A stretch of DNA of 8,518 bases from an uncultured Pseudomonas sp. GTDB taxonomy: Bacteria > Pseudomonadota > Gammaproteobacteria > Pseudomonadales > Pseudomonadaceae. Positions 1-6,709 of the stretch are shown here, in pieces; positions within the stretch are counted from its first letter, which is position 1; every line of letters begins with the position of its first letter. The position numbers were made by a program, and so were the translations under genes. The notes under the pieces were generated by a model. That model was not told the DNA's origin. It did not search any database and saw nothing but the letters and a program-made list of their open reading frames with translations. Where the stretch lies: the NCBI GenBank assembly GCA_943914515.1, contig CALUCI010000228.1, positions 1-8,518 on the forward strand, read 5' to 3'.

Positions 1-77
1 GAAGGGGCCGGCAGCCGCACCACATCGAATGGATAAGCCCCCATGGCGTCCGGCGAGACAGCGATGTTGTTCCTGCT
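1..77. other. Left edge: possible truncated end of a neighbouring gene, direction undecided
   Basis: Two readings are possible and I cannot choose. On the minus strand an ATG at 44 opens a frame running off the edge, MGAYPFDVVRLPAP, with plausible GC-rich third positions but no convincing Shine-Dalgarno. It would be the start of a gene downstream of the receptor. On the plus strand, frame 1 reads EGAGSRTTSNG and stops at TAA 34-36. It would be the tail of a gene converging on the receptor, which would suit a REPIN lying between two 3' ends. Too little sequence is present to name a family. Confidence 0.25.
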
Positions 78-156
78 GGCCTCATCGCCGGCAAGGCCGG
101 CTCCCACGAGGTAGACAGGTAACCTCGTAGGAGCGGGTTTACCCGCGAGAGGCCGG
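78..156. repeat. REPIN: two inverted Pseudomonas REP elements
   Basis: Two REP-type units face each other. The left unit (78-111) contains ATCGCCGGCAAGGCCGGCTC, the familiar Pseudomonas form. The right unit (123-156) contains GTAGGAGCGGGTTTACCCGC. Each folds into its own hairpin (GCCGG-CAA-GGCCGGC type on the left, GCGGGT-TT-ACCCGC on the right). The outer ends GGCCTC (78-83) and GAGGCC (149-154) are also complementary. The inner flanks CTCCCACGAGG and CCTCGTAGGAG pair around an 11-nt centre (112-122), so the whole block can form one long imperfect hairpin. Such elements are non-coding, are mobilised in trans by RAYT transposases, and usually lie just beyond gene ends, as here after the receptor stop. 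Confidence 0.88.
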
Positions 157-234
157 TCCTGACATCCCGGTTGCTGCAGATGACGCCTCGCGGCTGAAGC
201 GGAGCGCCGAACCAAAGCGGCCCCAATTGCGGCA
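157..234. other. Spacer after the receptor gene, nothing assigned
   Basis: This is the sequence between the receptor stop codon (TAA, 235-237) and the REPIN. I see no hairpin followed by a T-run on the minus strand, so no classical intrinsic terminator is visible. The REPIN hairpin may serve to end or protect the transcript. Confidence 0.4.
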
Positions 235-2676
235 TTACCAGTTGTAACTGACCTCGGCGACGACGCTGCGTCCTTCACCCATGTTGCACGCCAGCATGAA
301 GAAGCAGGACGCCACGTAGTACTTGTCGGTGAGGTTGCGCAGGTTGACGCTGGCCTTGACCCCGCGCATGGCCGGATCGAGCTTGCCCAGGTCGTAGCGT
401 ACCGCCGCGTCGTACAGGGTGTACGAGGGCACCTTGAAGGTGTTCGCCGCATCGCCCCAGGTGTAGCCGGTGTAACGTGCGCCGACACCGAGGCTCAGGC
501 CCAGCAGCGGCTCGTACGGGACGCTGTAGTCGGCCCAGGCCGAGGCCAGCCGCGCCGGCACCTTGAACGGGTGGTTGCCTTGGTCGCCGTCGTTGCTTTT
601 GGTCACTTCGACGTTGCTGTAGGAGTACGACGCGGTCAGCTTGAGGTCGTCGGCCACGGTGGCGAAGGCTTCCAGTTCGACGCCCCGGGAACGGATTTCG
701 CCGGTCTGGGTGCTGTAGAACACGTTCAACGGGTCGGTGGTGGTGGCGTTTTCCTTGCGTAGGTCATACACCGACAGGGTTATCTGGGTGTCGCTGCCCG
801 GAGGCTGGTAGCGCAGGCCGGCTTCGTACTGCTTGCCGCTTTCCGGCTCGAAGGGTTTGCTGCCGCGCTCGGGCGAGGTGCTGCCGCTGACCGGGTTGAA
901 CGACTCGGCGTAGCTGAGATAAGGCGCGAAGCCGTTGTCGAACAGATAGACCAGCCCGGCGCGGGCCGTGAAGGCATCCCAGTCCTGATCTGCCGTCTCG
1001 TTGCCGCTCCAGCGGTCGGTGGTGCGTGTGCGTGCACGGTCCTGACGCCCGCCGAGGGTCATGACCCAGCGCTCGTACTTGAGCTGGTCCTGGAAGTAGT
1101 AACCCAGTTGCGTGGTGCGCTGGCGGCTGTTGACCCAGGAGGTGTAGGCCGAGGTGTCCACCGCCGCGCCATAGACCGGGTCGAAGACGTTGATGGGCGT
1201 GGCCAGGCCCCACTTTTCCTTGCGTACCGAATCGCTCCAACTGTAATCGATGCCGGCCAGCGCAGTGTGTTCGACCGGGCCGGTGCTGAAGCGGGCCTGC
1301 AGTTGGTTGTCCACGGCCAGGTGCTCGCCGTACGCATGGCGGATCTGGTAATTGCGATTGACCGAGGCATTGGCGATGCCGTCGGTGCCGGTGACCAGGC
1401 CACTGACCCGCGCCAGGTAGTTTTCCTGATTGTCATAGTCGCTGTAGCGCAGGTTCTGGCGAACGCTCCAGACATCGTTGAACGTGTGGCTGAACTCGTA
1501 ACCGATGGAGGTGCTTTCGACCTCTTCGAAGTCGAACGACGGCTCGCCGATGAAGCGCTCCATCGGCACCTTGCCGTAGGCGCTGCTGCCGTTCACTGCG
1601 GCCCAGGGAATGGTGGTCGGGGCCAGTGCCTTGTTCTTCTGGTACGAGGTCAGCAGGGTCAGGCTGGTGAACTCGTCAGGTTTCCAGGTCAGGCTCGGCG
1701 CGACGTAGGCGCGGTCGTCGGCGGTGTGGTCATAGGCACCATCGGCTTCCCGGCCCAAGGCGACGAAGCGGTAGCTCAGGGTGTCGCTGAGCGGGCCACT
1801 GGTGTCGAGGCTTAGTTGCCGGCGATGGTCGCTGCCGAACGACAGGCCGACTTCGCCGCGATCGTCGTCGGTCGGGCGCTTGGAGAGGGTGTTGACCATG
1901 CCGCCCGGATCGTTCTGGCCGTAGAGAATCGAGGTCGGGCCCTTGAGCACTTCGACCCGCTCGAGGCCGTACGGCTCCTCGCCGAACATGCCGAAAAAGC
2001 CCAGCGGGCGCAGACGCAGGCCGTCCTTGTAGGTAAAGGAAATGGCGTAGCCACGCAGGTAGATGTTGTCGGCTGCGTTGTTCGCGCCGCCGGAGTCCGA
2101 GCGCACGCCGGAGGTGTAGCGCAGTGCTTCGTCGATGCGCTGCACGCCCATGTCATCCATGCGCTCGCGGGTGATCACGGAAATCGCCTGGGGGTTTTCC
2201 AGCAGGGCGGTGTCGGTCTTGGTGCCGGTGGTGGTGCGCCGGGCGATATAGCCGTCGACCTGGCCCAGCGGGTTGTCGCGGTTTTCCCGCGCCATGATGC
2301 TGGTGGCATCCAGCTCCAGCGCGGCTGAGCCGGCGGGTTGCGGGATCAGCCGATAGCCGCCGCCGTCCAGTGCGACCGCCTGCAGGCCACTGCCGGCGAG
2401 CAGACGCGCCAGCGCCTGGCCGGGGGTGAAATGCCCTTGCAGGGCCGGGCTGTGCTTGCCGGCCAGGTCGTCGGGGGCGAAAGCGATGTTCAAGCCGGTT
2501 TCGCGGCTCAGCCGGGTCAGTGCCTGGTCGAGGCTGCTGACCGGAATGCTGAACGACTGCCCGGCTTCATCGGCGTGGGCGACACCGAGGCAGGTGCTGG
2601 CGATGCCGAGGGACAGGAAGGCACCGTACAGCAGGCTGCGCAGGGGTGTGGGCGTTGAGGGAATGCGACTGTTCAA
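235..2676 (-). CDS. TonB-dependent siderophore receptor with N-terminal signalling (STN) domain, hydroxamate (FhuA/FoxA/FiuA-like) type
   Basis: This is an outer-membrane receptor of 813 aa that imports a ferric siderophore using TonB energy and signals to the adjacent FecR. Domains in order: signal peptide 1-35 (R5 and R13, hydrophobic 14-33, cleavage after AHA); STN domain about 40-112; TonB-box-like LELDATSI about 120-127; plug about 155-265 with NPQAISVITRERMDDMG and VEVLKGPTSILYGQNDPGG; then a 22-strand-type barrel ending in aromatic W813. The tail NLTDKYYVASC...C (C791, C797) resembles ferrichrome and ferrioxamine receptors, so a hydroxamate siderophore is the best guess; the exact ligand is not readable. 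The start is TTG at 2676: no in-frame ATG or GTG lies between it and an upstream in-frame stop (2743-2745), GAGA sits just upstream, and the signal peptide begins properly. Length fits STN-bearing receptors. It lies 117 bp after fecR, the usual FecI-FecR-FecA order, and expression is probably driven by the neighbouring sigma factor. Confidence 0.95.
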   Translation of the reverse strand: MNSRIPSTPTPLRSLLYGAFLSLGIASTCLGVAHADEAGQSFSIPVSSLDQALTRLSRETGLNIAFAPDDLAGKHSPALQGHFTPGQALARLLAGSGLQAVALDGGGYRLIPQPAGSAALELDATSIMARENRDNPLGQVDGYIARRTTTGTKTDTALLENPQAISVITRERMDDMGVQRIDEALRYTSGVRSDSGGANNAADNIYLRGYAISFTYKDGLRLRPLGFFGMFGEEPYGLERVEVLKGPTSILYGQNDPGGMVNTLSKRPTDDDRGEVGLSFGSDHRRQLSLDTSGPLSDTLSYRFVALGREADGAYDHTADDRAYVAPSLTWKPDEFTSLTLLTSYQKNKALAPTTIPWAAVNGSSAYGKVPMERFIGEPSFDFEEVESTSIGYEFSHTFNDVWSVRQNLRYSDYDNQENYLARVSGLVTGTDGIANASVNRNYQIRHAYGEHLAVDNQLQARFSTGPVEHTALAGIDYSWSDSVRKEKWGLATPINVFDPVYGAAVDTSAYTSWVNSRQRTTQLGYYFQDQLKYERWVMTLGGRQDRARTRTTDRWSGNETADQDWDAFTARAGLVYLFDNGFAPYLSYAESFNPVSGSTSPERGSKPFEPESGKQYEAGLRYQPPGSDTQITLSVYDLRKENATTTDPLNVFYSTQTGEIRSRGVELEAFATVADDLKLTASYSYSNVEVTKSNDGDQGNHPFKVPARLASAWADYSVPYEPLLGLSLGVGARYTGYTWGDAANTFKVPSYTLYDAAVRYDLGKLDPAMRGVKASVNLRNLTDKYYVASCFFMLACNMGEGRSVVAEVSYNW

Positions 2677-2688
2677 GGATTGTTCTCG

Positions 2689-2752
2689 TTGGCAGTGTTT
2701 GAGGGGTTCTGACCTATCTGCCGCGCCAGATCGAAAATCCCTTCACTGCCAA
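2689..2752 (-). promoter_or_regulatory. Structured leader upstream of the receptor gene (9-bp inverted repeat)
   Basis: CACTGCCAA (2744-2752) and TTGGCAGTG (2689-2697) are perfect 9-bp inverted arms about 46 nt apart in the fecR-receptor gap. Read on the minus strand, a GGG/CCC pairing lies inside them and a second small stem (ATCTG/CAGAT) sits in the loop. The lower stem ends only a few nucleotides before the receptor's GAGA ribosome-binding motif. It could be a leader RNA fold or a protein-binding dyad. It is not followed by a T-run, so it is not a normal terminator. Confidence 0.5.
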
Positions 2753-2793
2753 ACATAATTTTTTCGATTTGCATTTGCCCCGGTCGCCGCGCT
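2753..2793 (-). promoter_or_regulatory. Candidate receptor promoter region (AT-rich, tandem GCAAAT)
   Basis: Just after the fecR stop the minus strand reads GCAAATGCAAATCGAAAAAA, a tandem hexamer followed by an A/T-rich patch in otherwise GC-rich DNA. GCAAAT resembles the -35 element of FecI-type sigma promoters (GGAAAT in E. coli fecA). I could not find a convincing partner -10 about 17 bp downstream of either copy, so the assignment rests mainly on position. Confidence 0.3.
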
Positions 2794-3780
2794 TCAGCCA
2801 GGCACGACGCGCAGCCACCAACGGGTCAGGCGCTGCAGGCGCAGGCCATGGGAGCGGGCGAGAAAGTCCAGGGTGTTGTCGAGGTCGTCGAGCTGGAAGT
2901 TGCCACTGACCGGCAGACCGGCGATGGCGGGATCGCAGCCCAGGTAGCCGTGGCGATAGCGGCTCAGCTCGGCCAGCACCTCCTGCAGGGGTTGCTTGCG
3001 TGCGGTGAGCAGACCGTCGTGCCAGGAAGCGGTTTCGCTGGCGGGTGTCGGCAGGCGGCGCGCCTGACGGCTGTCCAGCCACCAGCTTTCACCGGCACTG
3101 GCGATCGCTGCGCTGCCGCCCCCGCCCGGCTGCAGGCGGACCCGGCCTTGCAGCAGACCGAGGCGTGCACCGTGGTCGTCAAGGCGCACGCTGAACTGCG
3201 TACCCAGCGCCTCGAACACGCCGAACGGGGTGGCAACCCGCAACGGTCGATGGTGGCTGGCGGCGGAATCAAGACCACTGGCGATATGAATCTCGCCGTG
3301 CAGCAGTTCGATCAGGCGCTGGTCGTCGTCGTAACGCAGGCGCACGGCGCTGTCGGTATTGAGGTCGAGCAGGCTGTCGTCGCTCAGGCGCCATTGCCGC
3401 TGCTCGCCGAGGCGGGTCGTGTAGTCGGCGCCAGGTCGCTGCCACGGGGCGTTGCTGCCGAGGCCCCAGGTGCCGGCGCCGGCAACCGCGAACAGGCTCA
3501 GCAACTTGAGCAGGTTGCGCCGTTGCAGGCGTGCTTCAGGCAGTTTGCGCAGGGTCTGCAGGGCCAGTTGTGGCGGCATGCCGGCGAAGCGGCTGGTCAG
3601 GCTCTGGATGCGTTGCCAGGCGAGGGCGTGTTCGGCACCACTGGCCAGCCAGCTTTCGAACGCCGTGCGGGTGGCCGGGTCGGGCGCGTTGTAGGCCAGT
3701 TTCACCTGCCAGTCGATCGCTTGTTCGATCACTTGCTCGCTGAGTGCGGCGCAGGGCGCCGCCATGCCGGACTCGCTCAT
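2794..3780 (-). CDS. FecR-family anti-sigma factor / sigma regulator
   Basis: This is an inner-membrane regulator of 328 aa that binds the ECF sigma factor in the cytoplasm and the receptor STN domain in the periplasm. Domains: FecR N-terminal region about 14-65 with the typical tryptophans (W24, W44, W55); a single membrane segment about 89-108; the FecR periplasmic domain about 115-215; and a C-terminal STN-like/DUF4974 domain about 262-328 (PLQEVLAELSRY, VSGNFQLDDLDNTLDFL). RRNLLKLL (87-94) just before the membrane segment resembles a twin-arginine signal. ALGTQFSV places Gly193-Thr194 where FoxR-type proteins self-cleave. I chose the ATG at 3780, not one ten codons upstream, because it overlaps the sigma stop codon by 4 nt (ATGA), indicating translational coupling. 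The length is normal for the family. Confidence 0.94.
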   Translation of the reverse strand: MSESGMAAPCAALSEQVIEQAIDWQVKLAYNAPDPATRTAFESWLASGAEHALAWQRIQSLTSRFAGMPPQLALQTLRKLPEARLQRRNLLKLLSLFAVAGAGTWGLGSNAPWQRPGADYTTRLGEQRQWRLSDDSLLDLNTDSAVRLRYDDDQRLIELLHGEIHIASGLDSAASHHRPLRVATPFGVFEALGTQFSVRLDDHGARLGLLQGRVRLQPGGGGSAAIASAGESWWLDSRQARRLPTPASETASWHDGLLTARKQPLQEVLAELSRYRHGYLGCDPAIAGLPVSGNFQLDDLDNTLDFLARSHGLRLQRLTRWWLRVVPG

Positions 3781-4289
3781 GCCTGCTGCTCGAAGGCCAG
3801 GGCGTAGCAATGGCGCAGCGCCTTGGCCAGATGGCGCTCGACGGTGGACAGCGACACGCCCAGGCGTTCGGCGATCAGCGGGCAGGTCAGTCCTTCCAGT
3901 TGCGCCAGCAGAAACGCTTCGCGGATTTGCGGTTTGAGGGTATCGAGCATGCGGTCGATGGCCATCAGCGACTCGATCACCAGCAGGCCGGTTTCCGGCG
4001 AGGGAACCTCAGGTTCCGGTAGCTGGGCCAGGGTTTCGAGCCAGGCCTGTTCGATATCGCGGCGACGCCAGAAGTCGATCACCAGACCGCGGGCGACGGT
4101 ACGCAGGTAGGCGCGCGGCTCCTGCATCGCCGTGGCCTGGCGCCGGCGCAGAATGCGCAGGAACGTATCCTGGGCGAGGTCGGCGGCATCCGCGCTGTTG
4201 TTCAGTCGGGTGCGCAGCCAGCCTTGCAACCATCCATGGTGGTCGAGATAGAGACGTTCGATATCGTGAGGGCTGGACTCGCCGGACAT
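3777..4289 (-). CDS. FecI-type ECF sigma factor (iron starvation)
   Basis: This 170-aa group IV sigma factor is expected to direct RNA polymerase to the receptor promoter. Sigma region 2 spans about 8-78: IERLYLDHHGWLQGWLRTRL, then DAADLAQDTFLRILRRR for core binding and YLRTVARGLVIDFWRRRDIE for -10 recognition. Region 4 spans about 112-163 (LKPQIREAFLLAQLEGLTCP, then IAERLGVSLSTVERHLAKAL as the helix-turn-helix). The start at 4289 gives the normal FecI-family length. An upstream in-frame ATG at 4337 lies inside the predicted -10/Fur box and so upstream of the likely transcript start. The best Shine-Dalgarno (GGAGG) is 20 nt away, with a palindrome between. It is first in the operon and overlaps fecR by 4 nt. 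Fur repression under iron-rich conditions is inferred from the adjacent operator. Confidence 0.94.
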   Translation of the reverse strand: MSGESSPHDIERLYLDHHGWLQGWLRTRLNNSADAADLAQDTFLRILRRRQATAMQEPRAYLRTVARGLVIDFWRRRDIEQAWLETLAQLPEPEVPSPETGLLVIESLMAIDRMLDTLKPQIREAFLLAQLEGLTCPLIAERLGVSLSTVERHLAKALRHCYALAFEQQA

Positions 4290-4297
4290 GCATGCTG

Positions 4298-4314
4298 CCG
4301 CGATCGCGGCCTCC
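4298..4314 (-). promoter_or_regulatory. Displaced Shine-Dalgarno with palindrome before the sigma gene
   Basis: On the minus strand GGAGG (4310-4314) is followed at once by the perfect 12-bp palindrome CCGCGATCGCGG (4298-4309), then 8 nt and the ATG at 4289. The linear gap of 20 nt is too long for normal initiation. If the palindrome folds as a 4-bp stem with a 4-nt loop, the gap shrinks to about 8 nt. An out-of-frame ATG at 4293 also lies close by. Confidence 0.4.
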
Positions 4315-4320
4315 GTCGTA

Positions 4321-4350
4321 AGTGATAAGAGAATCATTATCACTAATGAT
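4321..4350. promoter_or_regulatory. Fur box: two overlapping palindromes
   Basis: The segment contains two overlapping dyads with Fur-like half sites. AGTGATAA (4321-4328) and TTATCACT (4337-4344) are perfect 8-bp arms. ATCATTA (4333-4339) and TAATGAT (4344-4350) are perfect 7-bp arms around TCAC. The half site GATAATGAT (minus strand, 4333-4341) matches half of the 19-bp Fur consensus exactly. It lies 30-60 bp upstream of the sigma start codon and overlaps the predicted -10, the expected place for iron repression. Confidence 0.82.
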
Positions 4351-4364
4351 CGGTATTTTCGGAA
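4336..4364 (-). promoter_or_regulatory. Candidate sigma-70 promoter of the sigma/FecR operon
   Basis: On the minus strand, TTCCGA (4359-4364, weak -35) is separated by exactly 17 bp from GATAAT (4336-4341, 5 of 6 to TATAAT). The -10 is embedded in the Fur box, so Fur binding would block polymerase. The predicted start near 4329 gives a leader of about 40 nt to the ATG at 4289. Confidence 0.6.
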
Positions 4365-4389
4365 GGCTGTGTAAGTTTTGGCGTGTTGG

Positions 4390-5334
4390 TCAGTAGGACA
4401 ATTCCTCGTTGGCCTGCTGGCGCAACCAGTCCTGCAGCACTGCGGCCTGCGCCGGCAGCGTCGCGCCGGGCGGGGTGAGCAGGTAGTAGGCGCAGTCGTG
4501 TGCGGCGTCGAAGCCGCCGAAGGGGGTGAGCAGGCGGCCGTCATCCAGAGCCTGCTGCACCAGGCGCCGGCGGCCGATGGCGATGCCCGCGTGGTGGGTC
4601 GCTGCGCGGGCGCAGAGGTCGGAGCGGTCGAAGGTCAGACGGCGTTCCGGCAGGTACTGTTCGACGGCATGGGCGCGTGCCCAGTGTCGCCATTCGGCAT
4701 CGAAGGCGGCGTGTTCCCAGGCCAGCGCGTCATGCAGCAGGGTGCAGCGGTGCAGGTTGTGCGGGTTGTCCTTGAGCCCGTGTTCCGCGGCGTAGCGCGG
4801 GCTGCACACCGGCGTGACGGCTTCGTTCATCAGCCACTGAGTGTCCCGCTGCGGATGCGTTGCACTGGCATAGACCAGCGCGAGATCGATGCTCTGGGTG
4901 CGGAAATCCACCGGCTCGTTACCGACCCGCAGGTCCAGGGCAACTTGCGGATAGCGTCGGTGAAAATCCGCCAACCGCGGCACCAGCCAGTCGTTGGCGA
5001 TGGACGGGCGAGCGTACAGCGCCACCGCGCCGCTGGCCTCGCCGCGACTGCCGTTCAGGGCGGCGTCCAGAGCATCCACGGCCGCATCGAGAATGGCAAA
5101 GATCCGCTCACCCTCGGCGGTCAGGCGGATCTGCCGGGTCAGTCGCTCGAACAGGCGCAAGCCCAGTGCCTGTTCCAGCCGGGCGATGCGGTGGCTGACC
5201 GCACTGGGGCTCAGGCACAGCTCTTCGGCGGCCAGAGCGAAGCTCAGGTGCCGCGCCGCCAGCAGAAAGGTGTGCAGGTTGGCGAACTGGCTGCTGCCCA
5301 GCCGCGCCGCCAGGCGAGGCGGGAGGTTGAGCAT
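4390..5334 (-). CDS. dsdC: LysR-type transcriptional activator of D-serine dehydratase, DsdC
   Basis: This 314-aa LysR-family regulator should activate dsdA when D-serine is present. The N-terminal winged helix-turn-helix is at about 16-75; FALAAEELCLSPSAVSHRI (32-50) is nearly the same as in E. coli DsdC. The effector-binding domain (about 100-305) also carries DsdC-like stretches: RPSIANDWLVP, CTLLHDALAWEH, FDRSDL and GRRRLVQ. Length is close to E. coli DsdC (about 311 aa). The open frame continues upstream, but the start at 5334 is chosen because it aligns with the family, has GGAG 8 nt before it, and shares one base with the dsdA stop (TGATG). The gene is therefore cotranscribed and probably translationally coupled with dsdA, unlike the divergent E. 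coli arrangement. It ends about 100 bp before the sigma-factor start codon. Confidence 0.92.
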   Translation of the reverse strand: MLNLPPRLAARLGSSQFANLHTFLLAARHLSFALAAEELCLSPSAVSHRIARLEQALGLRLFERLTRQIRLTAEGERIFAILDAAVDALDAALNGSRGEASGAVALYARPSIANDWLVPRLADFHRRYPQVALDLRVGNEPVDFRTQSIDLALVYASATHPQRDTQWLMNEAVTPVCSPRYAAEHGLKDNPHNLHRCTLLHDALAWEHAAFDAEWRHWARAHAVEQYLPERRLTFDRSDLCARAATHHAGIAIGRRRLVQQALDDGRLLTPFGGFDAAHDCAYYLLTPPGATLPAQAAVLQDWLRQQANEELSY

Positions 5335-6671
5335 CAGCGCGACTCCAGCAACTGCCGGCCACGGGCCAGGTAGCTGTCCATTTCCTCGTCCGGGACCATG
5401 CTGCCGCCGGTTGCCCAGACCAGGTGGGTGGCGTTGGCCATATGGTGTTCGGTCAGGCCGAGGCGCTGGCGGTAGCCCTGCGTTTCGTGCAGCACCCGCA
5501 AGATGCCGGGCACGCCGGCCAGCGCCGAAGGCTCGAGGCGGATGCCTTCGCTGGCCTGCAGTTGAGCCAGCAGCCGGTAGAGGTTGTCGTCGCTGACGGT
5601 GTAGTAGCCGTCGATCAGGCGCTGCATGGCCCTGCCGACAAAGCCCGACGGGCGACCCACCGCCAGGCCGTCGGCGCTGGTCACGTTGTCGATGCCGAAG
5701 TCGTACACCGACACGTCGTCGTGCAGCCCGGTATAGACCCCGAGCAACATGCACGGCGAATGGGTCGGCTCGGCGAACAGGCAATGCACCGCGTCGCCGA
5801 ACACCTGCTTGAGGCCGAAGGCGACGCCGCCCGGGCCGCCACCGACGCCGCAGGGCAGGTAGACGAACAGCGGGTGATCGGCATCGACCCGGATTCCGGC
5901 GTCTTGCAGTTGCCCCTGCAGGCGCAGGGCGGCGACGGAATAACCGAGGAACAACGGGTGAGAGTTCTCATCGTCGATGAAATGGCAGGACGGGTCCGCC
6001 AGGGCCTGGCGGCGGCCCTCGGCGACGGCGACGCTGTAGTCGGTCGGGTACTCCACCACCGTTACGCCATGGGCGCGCAACTTGTCTTTTTTCCACTGCC
6101 GGGCATCGGCAGACATATGCACCGTGGCCTGGAAACCCAGGCGGGCGCTGATGATGCCGATGGACAGGCCGAGGTTGCCGGTGGAGCCCACGGCAATCCG
6201 GTACTGGCCGAAAAACGCCCGCGCCGCATCGCTGTCGAGCCTGGCGTAGTCGTCGCCCGCTTGCAGGAACCCGGCCTGCAAGGCCAGGCGTTCGGCATGG
6301 GCGAGGACTTCATGGATGCCGCCGCGGGCCTTGATCGACCCGGAGATCGGCAATTGGTTGTCGGCTTTCAGCCAGAGCTGGCCGGAGCCGGCGCCCAGCC
6401 ATTGCTGCAGGGCGGGCAGGGGATACAGCGGTGATTCGATCAGGCCGGCGGCCGCGCGGGTCTGCGGGAAGGCCGACTGGATGAACGGGGCGAAGCGTTG
6501 CAGACATGCACTGGCGGCATCCATGTCGGCGCGGCTCAAGGGCACATCCGCCAGCGCTTCGGCGCAGGGCGCGACGGCCGGGTTGAACCAGGTGCTCTCT
6601 TGCAGATTGACCAGATCGGCCAGCAACGGGTGCTCGCGGCACCACTGCTCGGCAGGTTTTTGCAGCGGCAT
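5334..6671 (-). CDS. dsdA: D-serine dehydratase (D-serine ammonia-lyase)
   Basis: This cytoplasmic PLP enzyme converts D-serine to pyruvate and ammonia, for detoxification or for use as carbon and nitrogen. At 445 aa it is nearly the same length as E. coli DsdA (442). Landmarks: SGSIKARGG (110-118) with K114 as the Schiff-base lysine; STGNLGLSIG (163-172); the phosphate-binding glycine loop GVGGGPGG (275-282); and WATGGSMVP near the C-terminus. These fold-type II features, with the full DsdA-like N-terminus (LLADLVNLQESTWFN), separate it from threonine dehydratases. The start at 6671 has GGAG 8 nt upstream and matches the family N-terminus. It overlaps dsdC by 1 nt. A gap of 126 bp to the preceding gene leaves room for its own promoter. 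No dsdX permease is in the window, so uptake must rely on another transporter. Confidence 0.96.
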   Translation of the reverse strand: MPLQKPAEQWCREHPLLADLVNLQESTWFNPAVAPCAEALADVPLSRADMDAASACLQRFAPFIQSAFPQTRAAAGLIESPLYPLPALQQWLGAGSGQLWLKADNQLPISGSIKARGGIHEVLAHAERLALQAGFLQAGDDYARLDSDAARAFFGQYRIAVGSTGNLGLSIGIISARLGFQATVHMSADARQWKKDKLRAHGVTVVEYPTDYSVAVAEGRRQALADPSCHFIDDENSHPLFLGYSVAALRLQGQLQDAGIRVDADHPLFVYLPCGVGGGPGGVAFGLKQVFGDAVHCLFAEPTHSPCMLLGVYTGLHDDVSVYDFGIDNVTSADGLAVGRPSGFVGRAMQRLIDGYYTVSDDNLYRLLAQLQASEGIRLEPSALAGVPGILRVLHETQGYRQRLGLTEHHMANATHLVWATGGSMVPDEEMDSYLARGRQLLESR

Positions 6672-6709
6672 TGGCAGGTCTCCAGCAGCGGGGGATGTCG
6701 TTGGCTGTC

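Noticed and set aside
78..156. CRISPR-like repeat pair
   Set aside because: There are only two units, inverted and not direct, with REP sequence features and no regular spacers.
2848..3807. 319-codon open frame on the plus strand
   Set aside because: It lies antisense to the FecR gene; its composition is the usual shadow of a GC-rich gene and no domain pattern is visible.
4290..4544. Upstream extension of the sigma factor gene
   Set aside because: The extension passes through the Fur box and promoter and into the end of dsdC; its residues are unlike a sigma factor N-terminus.
4378..5373. 331-codon open frame on the plus strand
   Set aside because: It is antisense to dsdC across its whole length, with low-complexity Gln/Ala/Gly/Val-rich translation and no recognisable motif.
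5335..5784. Upstream extension of the DsdC gene
   Set aside because: It overlaps dsdA in another frame, and DsdC homology begins at the ATG at 5334.
5424..6434. 336-codon open frame on the plus strand
   Set aside because: It is antisense to dsdA, which has full catalytic motifs; the opposite frame shows none.
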